This document shows, piece after piece, positions 46,501 to 58,213 of a stretch of 64,000 bases of DNA. Below the pieces are notes generated by a model that saw only the letters and a list, made by a program, of their open reading frames with translations, made no database searches and had not been told where the DNA came from. The DNA lies in NCBI GenBank assembly GCA_950097015.1, contig CATNEN010000003.1, forward strand, positions 3,575,501 to 3,639,500. The letters run 5' to 3'. A program made the position numbers and the translations under genes. The stretch comes from Macrostomum hystrix (Eukaryota; Platyhelminthes; Macrostomidae). The first letter of the stretch is position 1. The number at the start of each line of letters is the position of its first letter.

Positions 46501-48455
46501 GGTCAGCTGTGGCTGCATGGTACTGGTTCTACTAGCTGTTGGTCCACTGTTCTACTCCGTACCAACATGTGCTCTTGGCTCCATCATCCTAGTCTCCCTG
46601 CTCGGTGTGCTCACCCAGGTCTCCGAGCTGCCGCAGATCTGGCGAGTGTCTCGCATTGATTTCAGCGTGTGGCTGGTGTCAGCTCTGTCCGTTCTCATCC
46701 TGGATGTCACCCTAGGCCTGGCCATTGGTCTGGGCTTCACACTGTTCTCAGTGATTCTGCGAACACAGTCGCCAAGGATTGCCATTCTGGGACGCATTGA
46801 AGACACGGACATCTACAGGAATGTGAAAGTCTACAGTGCCGCTACTGAAGTTCCTGGACTGAAAATTGTCCGCTTCGATGCGCCATTGAACTTTGCCAAT
46901 GCTGAACGATTTCGAGACTTTCTGCTCCATCTGGCTGATGGAATGCAGTCTGACAAGCCGACTGCTAATGCTGCTGCTGCTGCTGCTGCTTCTGAGCAGC
47001 CTGTACACACCATTGTGCTGGACTGTTCATCCTGGATCTACGCTGATATGGTTGGCGTGCGAACTGTTAAAGAGGTGCGAAGATAAGTTATAGTCATCTA
47101 GTCATTCAGTCATTCAGTCAGTCAGTCATTCAGTCATTCAGTCATTCAGTCATTCAGTCATTCAGTGATTCAGTCATTTAGTCATTCAGTCATTCAGTCA
47201 TTCAGTCATTTAGTCATTCAGTCATTCAGTCATTCAGTCATTCAGTCATTTAGTCATTCAGTCATTCAGTCATTCAGTCATTCAGTCATTCAGTCATTCA
47301 GTCATTCAGTCATTCAGTCAGTCAGTCATTCAGTCAGTCATTCAGTCAGTCATTCAGTCAGTCATTCAGTCAGTCATTCAGTCAGTCATTCAGTCAGTCA
47401 TTCAGTCAGTCATTCAGTCAGTCATTCAGTCAGTCATTCAGTCAGTCATTCAGTCAGTCAGTCATTCAGTCAGTCATTCAGTCAGTCATTCAGTCATTCA
47501 GTCATTCAGTCAGTCATTCAGTCATTCAGTCATTCAGTCAGTCATTCAGTCAGTCATTCAGTCATTCAGTCATTCAGTCATTCAGTCAGTCAGTCATTCA
47601 GTCAGTCATTCAGTCATTCAGTCATTCAGTCAGTCAGTCATTCAGTCAGTCATTCAGTCATTTAGTCATTCAGTCAGTCAGACATTCAGTCATTTAGTCA
47701 TTCAGTCAGTCATTCAGTCATTCAGTCAGTCATTCAGTCATTCAGTCATTCAGTCATTCAGTCAGTCATTCAGTCATTCAGTCATTCAGTCATTCAGTCA
47801 TTCAGTCAGTCATTCAGTCAGTCATTCAGTCATTCAGTCAGTCAGTCATTCAGTCATTCAGTCATTCAGTCAGTCATTCAGTCATTCAGTCATTCAGTCA
47901 TTCAGTCATTCAGTCAGTCATTCAGTCATTCAGTCATTCAGTCATTCAGTCATTCAGTCATTCAGTCAGTCATTCAGTCATTCAGTCATTCAGTCATTCA
48001 GTCAGTCAGTCATTCCGTCATTCAGTCATTCAGTCAGTCAGTCATTCAGTCATTCAGTCAGTCATTCAGTCAGTAGTTGGTCTACCCGTGCTAAACATGA
48101 ACACTGCAAATCCATAGCGAATGTTCACATGTCCTTCCAGACCTACTTTGCCCTCATTGGTCGCAATTATCGCATTCTGTTTGCGAGCTGCAAAGAATCT
48201 GTCAGGCTGCATTTCTTCCGCGGAGACTTCTTCAAAGATGTGGACAAGTCTCTGTTCTATCTAACCCTTCACGATGCGGTGCTGTTCGCCGTCAATGTGC
48301 CGCCACAGCTGGTCAACGACCAGGACAAGCACGATGGCAACAAACCGATTTTGATGTCAAACGACAACAAAGAAGAAACCAGTGATGGCGTTTCTGCTGT
48401 TGAACGTGCTGAAATCCAGGCTGCTGATTCGGAGGCTAAAGTTGCACTCATTTAA
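43550..48455 (+). CDS. SLC26-family anion transporter, copy 1, four exons
   Basis: Exons 43550-44287, 45053-45574, 46472-47074 and 48141-48455, all phase 0, give 726 codons (725 aa), a usual SLC26 length. Exon 1 has the family signature region P-V-N-G-L-Y-T-S-L-I-P...F-G-R-S-R-H-L-S-I-G-T and two sequons (N-I-S, N-Y-T) in the expected extracellular loop. Exon 2 ends A-L-A-R-N-S-V-V-V-S, keeping the arginine next to the anion site where prestin-type proteins have S-R. Exon 3 finishes the membrane domain and starts the STAS domain, with a poly-Ala loop. Exon 4 ends STAS (H-D-A-V-L-F-A-V) and a short acidic tail. The family moves sulfate, chloride, bicarbonate or iodide across the plasma membrane; the substrate cannot be told here. 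Copy 1 has an extra Q-S pair in the loop (E-T-Q-S-Q-Y) and N-K-P-I instead of N-E-T-V near the end. Confidence 0.95.
44325..45052. repeat. 20-bp array in SLC26 copy 1 intron 1
   Basis: Unit CTAACAGGTAGAGTGTCTGT, with GGTAAAG, GGTATTG, CATGTAG and AAACAGG variants, about 36 copies. The last unit ends TCTAACAG and is the exon 2 acceptor. Confidence 0.96.
45660..46439. repeat. 16-bp array in SLC26 copy 1 intron 2
   Basis: Unit CTCATCTCTCCCGTGT, about 48 copies, with GTGTGTCAT variants common in this copy. Stop-free in all plus frames, so the read-through frames of 247-283 residues are artefacts. The real acceptor (CACAATTCAG, 46471) lies after the array. Confidence 0.96.
47093..48075. repeat. 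8-bp array (GTCATTCA with extra GTCA) in SLC26 copy 1 intron 3
   Basis: GTCATTCA units mixed with GTCAGTCATTCA 12-mers and a few TTTAGTCA variants, nearly 1 kb. It is 3' of donor 47075 and ends before the acceptor CCTTCCAG at 48140. Confidence 0.96.
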
Positions 48456-49309
48456 ATCTGTACTTATATGATGACAATGCACTTACTAGCTATCAATAGA
48501 TTTTATTGAAATTGTTTACGATTCATTTTTATGTTGTAGTGGATCAAGCAAATTTTATTAGCTAAATTATAGTTTAATCTAGTTGAATTTGACATTTTTG
48601 TGTTTATTCTGCATGAATGAAAGTTGTTTAGATTCCAAAGAGTAAAGACTTGTGTACTTGTGAATTCTTAGTCAAATACATTATGCTGTCATCGATTATA
48701 GCTTTTAATGGATTTCAGGATTTTACTACGCAAATGTACATAGTAAATGATTTTAGTTCGGTTTTCTTGACCAAAACGTCTATGGCTGGAGTAGCAACGG
48801 ATTGGGCCGTGAGCCAGTCGTACTTTTAATTGTTTTGTTTCCTTTTTGTGAAAGCCTCTCGGCTAGTTGGGTCGGGATCTGGGCTTGGGAGGCACGCCCA
48901 ACCCTTCCTCCGCATTGCCCGCTGCGTGTGGGGGGGCTCAAACCCTCTTGCCATTTTCTGTCTGATGTTTTTCATTGGTTACGCCTCGATTTAGTCGCCT
49001 CTGGTGTGCCAAAGCCGCACCCACCCCACGTCACGCGGGTCCATGCTGGTCTGGCTCAGGCGGGACTGGAGGGCCTGGCCCTTAAGTGGCGAAAAGTCAT
49101 TATTCGATTTGTCAGTGTGAATGCCCTTTCTCATCGCGTTGATTTATCGAGAGTCCAGTACGTCTGAGCGACAAACATGAATTCCTCAACTGCGCTCAGC
49201 AACGGAACCAGAGCATCGACGCATGGCTCAGTTGATTGCACACTATAGGCTGCTGAGAGCTGCGAAATTGCTGATCTTCATGACTCCTTGATCAGAGACA
49301 CAGAGGCAC
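48456..49309. other. downstream block of SLC26 copy 1
   Basis: 3' UTR-like AT-rich DNA, then a GC-richer stretch (48790-49160). On the minus strand that stretch reads like a dispersed-repeat end (M-A-R-G-F-E-P-P-T). Repeated at 56260-57112. No gene recognised. Confidence 0.4.
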
Positions 49310-49552
49310 ACTCACAGGTGTGTGCTCAGGTGTGTGTGTATATCTGCCCCAAGTTTCAAATCGTCAGGCGGTGTACACTCTCCATGTGCCTTGAAGGCTG
49401 GCCCCCAAGGGCGTAAATTGCACGAAAAGCCCCCAAGCCTTCTCTCTCTGCGGCGGCGCTCCAAATAAATGTGGCCTCGCCGCGGAATCGAACTCAGGGA
49501 CCTTGGCGCGAGACGCAAACGCTTTAATTGTTCTGCCAATGACGCCCCCATC
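49310..49552 (-). mobile_element. SINE (family 1) in the duplicated block, copy 1
   Basis: The minus strand has the tRNA-like head (ATTGGCAGAACAATTAAAGC and B box AGTTCGATTCC), then CGAGGCCACATTTATTTGG and AAGGCTTGGGGGCTT as in 23991-24365. The tail is truncated. Carried along in the duplication (57113-57355). Confidence 0.85.
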
Positions 49553-50040
49553 AAGGGGCATCGCTACTGCTCTCCGATTCCTAGTAAGCAATTCTGAGCG
49601 ATCATGCATTACTTCGCTGTCATGAAGAGTCACTACTTGTCACTGCACGGCAGCATAGGAATCTATTTATTCATGAAGAAGGCGTGACCAATAGATTTTA
49701 TCAAGCATTGCGGCTGGTCAGGAGAAGCTACTCGAAGTCAAAGCGCGGAGACGGGAATCGCAGAGTTCGATTCTTTGGCCTCATCCAGGGCATCCACGGA
49801 TCTCATTTTGGCAAGATCTGTTGCAACATCCTGCTGGCATGATGACGGTTCGAGTCCTGAATGCGTCTGGCGGACAGTTGTCACTAAAACGCGGTACACA
49901 GGTTGGGGTTGTCTTCGACTGCCGCCCAGCAACCGGCACTCACAATAGTGCCAGTGTGGCCCGAATGAGAGTCAGATTGTTCGTGAACCCCCAGTGTGGT
50001 TACCGTATCACTGGAAGGTCGAGGTGGATAAGCCAGCTGA

Positions 50041-50289
50041 CTACCTATTAATCATTTGAGACATCGACGCCGATGCGATTGACAGAACCACCTCCGACAC
50101 TTTGACAAAAGTCTGCTGTCTGCTGGCCAGGAGGCGAGCGACCAGAGTGCAGATCAGCGAGCAGCAGAATCCGACTGCCAAGCCCAGCGACACGTCCAGG
50201 ACGAGAACGCCCGCGGCGTTGAGCTGTCAGACGCTGAGATCTGCGAGCCGCGACTCGCGCCACAGTTTCGGCACGTCGGTGCAAATAGT
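50041..50289 (-). pseudogene. inverted SLC26 paralogue fragment with a stop, block copy 1
   Basis: One minus-strand frame reads T-D-V-P-K-L-W-R-E-S-R-L-A-D-L-S-V-stop, then L-N-A-A-G-V-L-V-L-D-V-S-L-G-L-A-V-G. It aligns with L-P-Q-I-W-R-V-S-R-I-D-F-S-V-W and A-L-S-V-L-I-L-D-V-T-L-G-L-A-I-G of exon 3 in the intact copies. The TGA (50229-50227) replaces the conserved Trp. Similarity fades after V-A-R-L-L and the frame ends at TAG 50043-50041. It is diverged from the three intact genes, so it is an older paralogue remnant. Confidence 0.72.
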
Positions 50290-50410
50290 CCTTTATGCTG
50301 CATATACAGTTCAGGCTTATGAATAATTAATGATTTTAGCGCTCTAACCAAGAAAGTTTTTATCGACTTGCCTCGTGGAAGTGTTGGTGGACTGAAAACA
50401 GGTTTTAGCC

Positions 50411-50662
50411 ATGTTTGCATTGCTTACAATATTGCTGAATATTGTACAGTGTTTCCAATTCTTGAATTCCGACTTCGTACAAAACTCTACCAATGGGGTT
50501 GTCTTTAAGCCACATACGACTTATAATGGAGTGACTCTGAATTCTAGTGATTCCACTGGTATACTACAAAACAATCTATACTCTACTCTGCTTATGATTT
50601 CCAAACGCACACACATGAATTCAGTGGCAAATAGTCGTATGTCTTTCTTGTGCTCTAAATAA
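50411..50662 (+). CDS. candidate small secreted protein (83 aa), block copy 1
   Basis: ATG frame starting M-F-A-L-L-T-I-L-L-N-I-V-Q-C-F, a plausible signal peptide, followed by a polar sequence with two N-x-S/T sites. GTTTTAG lies just before the ATG. I do not recognise the family. The frame is intact in both block copies (also 58214-58465), with changes clustered in residues about 55-68. It may be chance; no splice or poly(A) evidence. Confidence 0.22.
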   Translation: MFALLTILLNIVQCFQFLNSDFVQNSTNGVVFKPHTTYNGVTLNSSDSTGILQNNLYSTLLMISKRTHMNSVANSRMSFLCSK

Positions 50663-50760
50663 CCAGATCAAGCCTGGCTCGCAATTGTTAAGAATCATAA
50701 GCAGGAGAGAGGAAACACACGGCAGATAAGTTTTCCCTATTCAATATTATACTGTTAGAC

Positions 50761-53700
50761 ATGTCTACTAGGTCAGCGGTTGACTACACTGTCCACAGAC
50801 ATGTGCTAAACTATGCTGACTTCAATTCTGCTCACGGTGAAGAGATTCGTCATAATAAACCGTTGTCAAGCGTTGCTAAGCAGGCGCTGATAAAGCATTG
50901 TATACCTGATAAACCAAAGTTTGAGCTAATTATACCATTTGTTGGCCTGTTGCGCAATGGTCAGTACAAGGCATCTGACCTGATCAGTGACGTCATCGCC
51001 GGTCTAACAATGTGCGTGTTTCACATACCACAGGGCTTAGCCTACGGCCTATTGGCTGGCCTAAAACCGGTCAACGGACTGTACACATCGCTGATTCCCG
51101 TGTTCATCTTTGCCATATTTGGTCGCTCTCGTCACCTGTCGATTGGGACATTCGCTGTGATGTCTCTGCTATTGTTGGACATGGTTGAGGATAATTACGG
51201 TGGTTATTTAGAGAGAATGCGAGCAGCTAACATTAGCGGCACATCGTTTGGTGTGAACTACACCGAAACTCAATATGCCAGGCTGCAAACGGCCATTGTA
51301 GGCAGTTTTGCAGCTTCCGTCATCACCTTGTTCATTGGCCTGCTGCGCCTTGGCTTCTTCATGAGATACGTGTCGGATTCCATGCTGAAGGGCTTCACAA
51401 CTGCTGCTGGCGTGCATGTTCTGATGAGTCAGCTGCCGCTGGTGCTAGGAATTAGGGTGCCGAGGACTTCCAGCAGGTTCAAGATTATCGGGGTGAGTGT
51501 ACTGGGCCTGTCTTATAGCGGGTCTGTCTAACAGGTATTGTCTCTGTCTAACAGGTAGAGTGTCTGTCTAACAGGTATTGTCTCTGTCTAACAGGTAGAG
51601 TGTCTGTCTAACAGGTAAAGTGTCTGTCTAAACAGGTATAGTGTCTGTCTAACAGGTAGAGTGTCTGTCTAACAGGTAGAGTGTCTGTCTAACAGGTAGA
51701 GTGTCTGTCTAACAGGTAGAGTGTCTGTCTAACAGATAGAGTGTCTGTCTAACAGGTATTGTCTCTGTCTAACAGGTATTGTCTCTGTCTAACAGGTAGA
51801 GTGTCTGTCCAACAGGTAGAGTGTCTGTCCAACAGGTAGAGTGTCTGACTAGTAGTTAATGGGTCAGTCTAACAGGTAGAGTGTCTGTCTAACAGGTAGA
51901 GTGTCTGTCTAACAGGTAGAGTGTCTGTCTAACAGGTAGAGTGTCTGTCTAACAGATAAAGTGTCTGTCTAACAGGTAGAGTGTCTGTCTAAACAGTTAG
52001 AGTGTCGGTCTAACAGGTAAAGTGTCTCTCAAACATGTAGAGTGTCTGTCTAACAGGTAAAGTGTCGGTCTAACAGGTAGAGTGTCTGTCTAACAGGTAG
52101 AGTGTCTGTCTAAACAGTTAGAGTGTCGGTCTAACAGGTAAAGTGTCTCTCAAACATGTAGAGTGTCTGTCTAACAGGTAAAGTGTCTGTCTAACAGGTA
52201 GAGTGTCTGTCTAACAGGTAGAGTGTCTGTCTAACAGGTAGAGTGTCGGTCTAACAGGTAAAGTGTCTCTCAAACATGTAGAGTGTCTGTCTAACAGGTA
52301 AAGTGTCGGTCTAACAGGTAGAGTGTCTGTCTAACAGGTAGAGTGTCTGTCTAAACAGTTAGAGTGTCGGTCTAACAGGTAAAGTGTCTCTCAAACATGT
52401 AGAGTGTCTGTCTAACAGGTAAAGTGTCGGTCTAACAGGTAGAGTGTCTGTCTAACAGGTAGAGTGTCTGTCTAAACAGTTAGAGTGTCGGTCTAACAGG
52501 TAAAGTGTCTCTCAAACATGTAGAGTGTCTGTCTAACAGGTAAAGTGTCTGTCTAACAGGTAAAGTGTCTGTCTAACAGGTAGAGTGTCTGTCTAACAGG
52601 TAGAGTGTCTGTCTAACAGGTAGAGTGTCTGTCTAAACAGGTAGAGTGTCGGTCTAACAGGTAAAGTGTCTCTCTAACATGTAGAGTGTCTGTCTAACAG
52701 GTAAAGTGTCTGTCTAACAGGTATTGTCTCTGTCTAACAGTTAGAGTGTCTGTCCAACAGGTAGAGTGTCTGTCTAACAGGTAGAGTGTCTGTCCAACAG
52801 GTAGAGTGTCGGTCTAACAGGTAAAGTGTCTCTCTAACAGGTAAAGTGTCTGTCTAACAGGTAGAGTGTCTGTCTAGCAGGTAAAGTGTCTGTCTAACAG
52901 GTAGAGTGTCTGTCTAAACAGGTAGAGTGTCGGTCTAACAGGTAAAGTGTCTCTCTAACATGTAGAGTGTCTGTCTAACAGGTAAAGTGTCTGTCTAACA
53001 GGTAGAGTGTCTGTCTAACAGTTAGAGTGTCTGTCTAAACAGTTAGAGTGTCGGTCTAACAGGTAAAGTGTCTCTCAAACATGTAGAGTGTCTGTCTAAC
53101 AGGTAAAGTGTCTGTCTAACAGGTAGAGTGTCTGTCTAACAGGTAGAGTGTCTGTCTAACAGGTAGAGTGTCGGTCTAACAGGTAAAGTGTCTCTCTAAC
53201 ATGTAATGGCTCTGTCTAACAGGTAATGGTCAGTCTAACAGATTCCATCCAATCTATGCTCAACTGTGCTCAAATTCCAGACATTAATCAACGTATTCAA
53301 AGCGATTCACAACACCAACTTTGTGACCTTGGGTCTATCAGCCGCTTGCTGTGTCAGTCTCTACCTTGTTCGCGAATTTGTCAATCCCAGAGTCAAGAAG
53401 AAGATTCGTCTGCCATTGCCAATCGAGCTAATTATCATAATTGTCACCTTATTGATTTCCTATTTCGCCGATCTAAACACCAATTACAATGTGATAGTCG
53501 TTGGCGATGTACCCCGTGGTCTTCCGGCTCCCCTTGTTCCAGATTTTGGATTCCTACCGACCATGTTCCCGTCGGCTATTCCTGTGGGCATTGTTGGCGG
53601 TGTGATCACAATGTCCCTGGCCAAGCTTTATTGCCTGCAGTTTCAGTACAGCTACGATTTTAACGAAGATTTTGCAATCCTGGGCGTCAGCAGTCTGACT

Positions 53701-56259
53701 TCCAGCTTCTTTCAGTGCTTCTTCCCGTGTGCTGCTTTGGCAAGGAACTCCGTTGTGGTTTCCGTGAGTGACTTTGGCTGTCTTTGGCTCGTCATGAGGA
53801 ATTGAACCTCCTGAATAACCACTTCCAGCACCTCTCTCTCTTCTCGTCTCACCCATGTCTCATCTCTCCCGTGTCTCATCTCTCCCGTGTCTCATCTCTC
53901 CCGTGTCTCATCTCTCCCGTGTCTCATCTCTCCAGTGTATCATCTCTCACGTGTCTCATCTCTCCCGTGTCTCATCTCTCCCGTGTCTCATCACTCCCGT
54001 GTCTCATCTCTCCCGTGTCTCATCTCTCCCGTGTCTCATCTCTCCCGTGTCTCATCTCTCCCGTGTCTCATCTCTCCCGAGTCTCATCTCTCCCGTGTCT
54101 CATCTCTCCCGTGTCTCATCTCTCCCGTGTCTCATCTCTCCCGTGTCTCATCTCAGCCGTGTCTCATCTCTCCCGTGTCTCATCTCTCCCGTGTCTCATC
54201 TCTCCCGTGTCTCATCTCTCCCGTGTCTCATCTCAGCCGTGTCTAATTTAACTTATAAACAAACCTCACAATTCAGGTAGGCATGAAGAGTCAAGTAGCC
54301 AGTCTGGTCAGCTGTGGCTGCATGGTACTGGTTCTACTAGCTGTTGGTCCACTGTTCTACTCTGTGCCAACATGTGCTCTTGGCTCCATCATCCTAGTCT
54401 CCCTGCTCGGTGTGCTCACCCAGGTCTCCGAGCTGCCGCAGATCTGGCGAGTGTCTCGCATTGATTTCAGCGTGTGGCTGGTGTCAGCTCTGTCCGTTCT
54501 CATCCTGGATGTCACCCTAGGCCTGGCCATTGGTCTGGGTTTCACACTGTTCTCAGTGATTCTGCGAACACAGTCGCCAAGGATTGCCATTCTGGGACGC
54601 ATTGAAGACACGGACATCTACAGGAATGTGAAAGTCTACAGTGCCGCTACTGAAGTTCCTGGACTGAAAATTGTCCGCTTCGATGCGCCATTGAACTTTG
54701 CCAATGCTGAACGATTTCGAGACTTTCTGCTCCATCTGGCTGATGGCATGCAGTCTGACAAGCCGACTGCTGATGCTGCTGCTGCTGCTGCTGCTTCTGC
54801 TTCTGAGCAGCCTGTACACACCATTGTACTGGACTGTTCATCCTGGATCTACGCTGATATGGTTGGCGTGCGAACTGTTAAAGAGGTGCGAAGATAAGTT
54901 ATAGTCATCTAGTCATTCAGTCATTCAGTCATTCAGTCATTCAGTCATTCAGTCATCCAGTCATTCATTTAGTCATTCAGTCATTCAGTCATTTAGTCAT
55001 TCAGTCATTCAGTCATTCAGTCATTTAGTCATTCAGTCATTCAGTCATTCAGTCATTCAGTCATTTAGTCATTCAGTCATTCAGTCATTCAGTCATTCAG
55101 TCATTCAGTCATTCAGTCATTCAGTCATTCAGTCAGTCAGTCATTCAGTCAGTCATTCAGTCAGTCATTCAGTCAGTCATTCAGTCAGTCATTCAGTCAG
55201 TCATTCAGTCAGTCATTCAGTCAGTCATTCAGTCAGTCATTCAGTCAGTCATTCAGTCAGTCATTCAGTCAGTCATTCATTCAGTCATTCAGTCAGTCAG
55301 TCATTCAGTCAGTCATTCAGTCAGTCATTCAGTCATTCAGTCATTCAGTCAGTCATTCAGTCAGTCATTCAGTCATTCAGTCATTCAGTCATTCAGTCAG
55401 TCAGTCATTCAGTCAGTCATTCAGTCATTCAGTCATTCAGTCAGTCAGTCATTCAGTCAGTCATTCAGTCATTTAGTCATTCAGTCAGTCAGACATTCAG
55501 TCATTTAGTCATTCAGTCAGTCATTCAGTCATTCAGTCAGTCATTCAGTCATTCAGTCATTCAGTCATTCAGTCAGTCATTCAGTCATTCAGTCATTCAG
55601 TCATTCAGTCATTCAGTCAGTCATTCAGTCAGTCATTCAGTCATTCAGTCAGTCAGTCATTCAGTCATTCAGTCATTCAGTCAGTCATTCAGTCATTCAG
55701 TCATTCAGTCATTCAGTCATTCAGTCAGTCATTCAGTCATTCAGTCATTCAGTCATTCAGTCATTCAGTCAGTCAGTCATTCCGTCATTCAGTCATTCAG
55801 TCAGTCAGTCATTCAGTCATTCAGTCATTCAGTCATTCAGTCAGTCATTCCGTCATTCAGTCATTCAGTCAGTAGTTGGTCTACCCGTGCTAAACATGAA
55901 CCCTGCAAATCCATAGCGAATGTTCACATGCCTTGTCCTTCCAGACCTACTTTGCCCTCATTGGTCGCAATTATCGCATTCTGTTTGCGAGCTGCAAAGA
56001 ATCTGTCAGGTTGCATTTCTTCCGCGGAGACTTCTTCAAAGATGTGGACAAGTCTCTGTTCTATCTAACCCTTCACGATGCGGTGCTGTTCGCCGTCAAT
56101 GTGCCGCCACAGCTGGTCAACGACCAGGACAAGCACGATGGCAACGAAACGGTTTTGATGTCAAACGACAACAAAGAAGAAACCAGTGATGGCGTTTCCG
56201 CTGTTGAACTTGCTGAAATCCAGGCTGCTGACTCTGAGGCTAAAGTTGCACTCATTTAA
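50761..56259 (+). CDS. SLC26-family anion transporter, copy 2, four exons
   Basis: Exons 50761-51492, 53242-53763, 54277-54885 and 55945-56259 (all phase 0) give 725 aa. The exon 2 product is identical to copies 1 and 3. Differences: Lys-Phe-Glu instead of Lys-Leu-Glu near residue 53, no Q-S insertion, and the STAS loop reads T-A-D then seven Ala, S-A-S-E-Q. The exon 4 tail is N-E-T-V and E-L-A-E-I-Q, as in copy 3. Splice sites are the same as copy 1: GGG|GTGAGT, TAACAG|ATTCC, TCC|GTGAGT, ATTCAG|GTAGGC, GAG|GTGCGA, TTCCAG|ACC. Intron 1 is the longest of the three copies (1,749 bp). Confidence 0.95.
51525..53241. repeat. 20-bp array in SLC26 copy 2 intron 1 with a higher-order repeat
   Basis: Same unit as copy 1, about 85 copies. 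At about 52019-52560 a six-unit block of roughly 121 bp (ending GTGTCTCTCAAACATG) recurs: CTCTCAAACATG appears at about 52026, 52147, 52267, 52388 and 52509. Confidence 0.95.
53850..54244. repeat. 16-bp array in SLC26 copy 2 intron 2
   Basis: CTCATCTCTCCCGTGT units, about 25 copies, the shortest of the three; CATCTCAGCCG variants included. Confidence 0.95.
54901..55875. repeat. 8-bp GTCATTCA array in SLC26 copy 2 intron 3
   Basis: Almost the same length and internal order as in copy 1, including the GTCAGTCAGACATTCA variant. Intron lengths are 1,059 and 1,066 bp. Confidence 0.95.
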
Positions 56260-57112
56260 ATCTGTACTTATATGATGACAATGCACTTACTAGCTATCAA
56301 TAGATTTTATTGAACTTGTTTACGATTCATTTTTATGTTGTAGTGGATCAAGCAAATTTTATTAGCTAAATTATAGTTTAATCTAGTTGAATTTGACATT
56401 TTTGTGTTTATTCTGCATGAATGAAAGTTGTTTAGATTCCAAAGAGTAAAGACTTGTGTACTTGTGAATTCTTAGTCAAATACATTATGCTGTCATCGAT
56501 TATAGCTTTTAATGGATTTCAGGATTTTACTACGCAAATGTACATAGTAAATGATTTTAGTTCGGTTTTCTTGACCAAAACGTCTATGGCTGGAGTAGCA
56601 ACGGATTGGGCCGTGAGCCAGTCGTACTTTTAATTGTTTTGTTTCCTTTTTGTGAAAGCCTCTCGGCTAGTTGGGTCGGGATCTGGGCTTGGGAGGCACG
56701 CCCAACCCTTCCTCCGCATTGCCCGCTGCGTGTGGGGGGCTCAAACCCTCTTGCCATTTTCTGTCTGATGTTTTTCATTGGTTACGCCTCGATTTAGTCG
56801 CCTCTGGTGTGCCAAAGCCGCACCCACCCCACGTCACGCGGGTCCATGCTGGTCTGGCTCAGGCGGGACTGGAGGGCCTGGCCCTTAAGTGGCGAAAAGT
56901 CATTATTCGATTTGTCAGTGTGAATGCCCTTTCTCATCGCGTTGATTTATCGAGAGTCCAGTACGTCTGAGCGACAAACATGAATTCCTCAACTGCGTTC
57001 AGCAACGGAACCAGAGCATCGACGCATGGCTCAGTTGATTGCACACTATAGGCTGCTGAGAGCTGCGAAATTGCTGATCTTCATGACTCCTTGATCAGAG
57101 ACACAGAGGCAC
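56260..57112. other. downstream block of SLC26 copy 2
   Basis: Second copy of 48456-49309, nearly identical. No gene recognised. Confidence 0.4.
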
Positions 57113-57355
57113 ACTCACAGGTGTGTGCTCAGGTGTGTGTGTATATCTGCCCCAAGTTTCAAATCGTCAGGCGGTGTACACTCTCCATGTGCCTTGAAGG
57201 CTGGCCCCCAAGGGCGTAAATTGCACGAAAAGCCCCCAAGCCTTCTCTCTCTGCGGCGGCGCTCCAAATAAATGTGGCCTCGCCGCGGAATCGAACTCAG
57301 GGACCTTGGCGCGAGACGCAAACGCTTTAATTGTTCTGCCAATGACGCCCCCATC
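57113..57355 (-). mobile_element. SINE (family 1) in the duplicated block, copy 2
   Basis: Duplicate of the SINE at 49310-49552, carried by the segmental duplication and not an independent insertion. Confidence 0.85.
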
Positions 57356-57843
57356 AAGGGGCATCGCTACTGCTCTCCGATTCCTAGTAAGCAATTCTGA
57401 GCGATCATGCATTACTTCGCTGTCATGAAGAGTCACTACTTGTCACTGCACGGCAGCATAGGAATCTATTTATTCATGAAGAAGGCGTGACCAATAGATT
57501 TTATCAAGCATTGCGGCTGGTCAGGAGAAGCTACTCGAAGTCAAAGCGCGGAGACGGGAATCGCAGAGTTCGATTCTTTGGCCTCATCCAGGGCATCCAC
57601 GGATCTCATTGTGGCAAGATCTGTTGCACCATCCTGCTGGCATGATGACGGTTCGAGTCCTGAATGCGTCTGGCGGACAGTTGTCACTAAAACGCGGTAC
57701 ACAGGTTGGGGTTGTCTTCGACTGCCGCCCAGCAACCGGCACTCACAATAGTGCCAGTGTGGCCCGAATGAGAGTCAGATTGTTCGTGAACCCCCAGTGT
57801 GGTTACCGTATCACTGGAAGGTCGAGGTGGATAAGCCAGCTGA

Positions 57844-58092
57844 CTACCTATTAATCATTTGAGACATCGACGCCGATGCGATTGACAGAACCACCTCCGA
57901 CACTTTGACAAAAGTCTGCTGTCTGCTGGCCAGGAGGCGAGCGACCAGAGTGCAGATCAGCGAGCAGCAGAATCCGACTGCCAAGCCCAGCGACACGTCC
58001 AGGACGAGAACGCCCGCGGCGTTGAGCTGTCAGACGCTGAGATCTGCGAGCCGCGACTCGCGCCACAGTTTCGGCACGTCGGTGCAAATAGT
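57844..58092 (-). pseudogene. inverted SLC26 paralogue fragment with a stop, block copy 2
   Basis: Same fragment and same TGA as 50041-50289, 7,803 bp away. The shared stop shows the fragment was already dead before the duplication. Confidence 0.72.
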
Positions 58093-58213
58093 CCTTCATG
58101 CTGCATATACAGTTCAGGCTTATGAATAATTAATGATTTTAGCGCTCTAACCAAGAAAGTTTTTATCGACTTGCCTCGTGGAAGTGTTGGTGGACTGAAA
58201 ACTGGTTTTAGCC

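Noticed and set aside
46552-47013. Minus-strand frames opposite SLC26 exon 3
   Set aside because: Shadows of the coding strand, repeated in all three copies.
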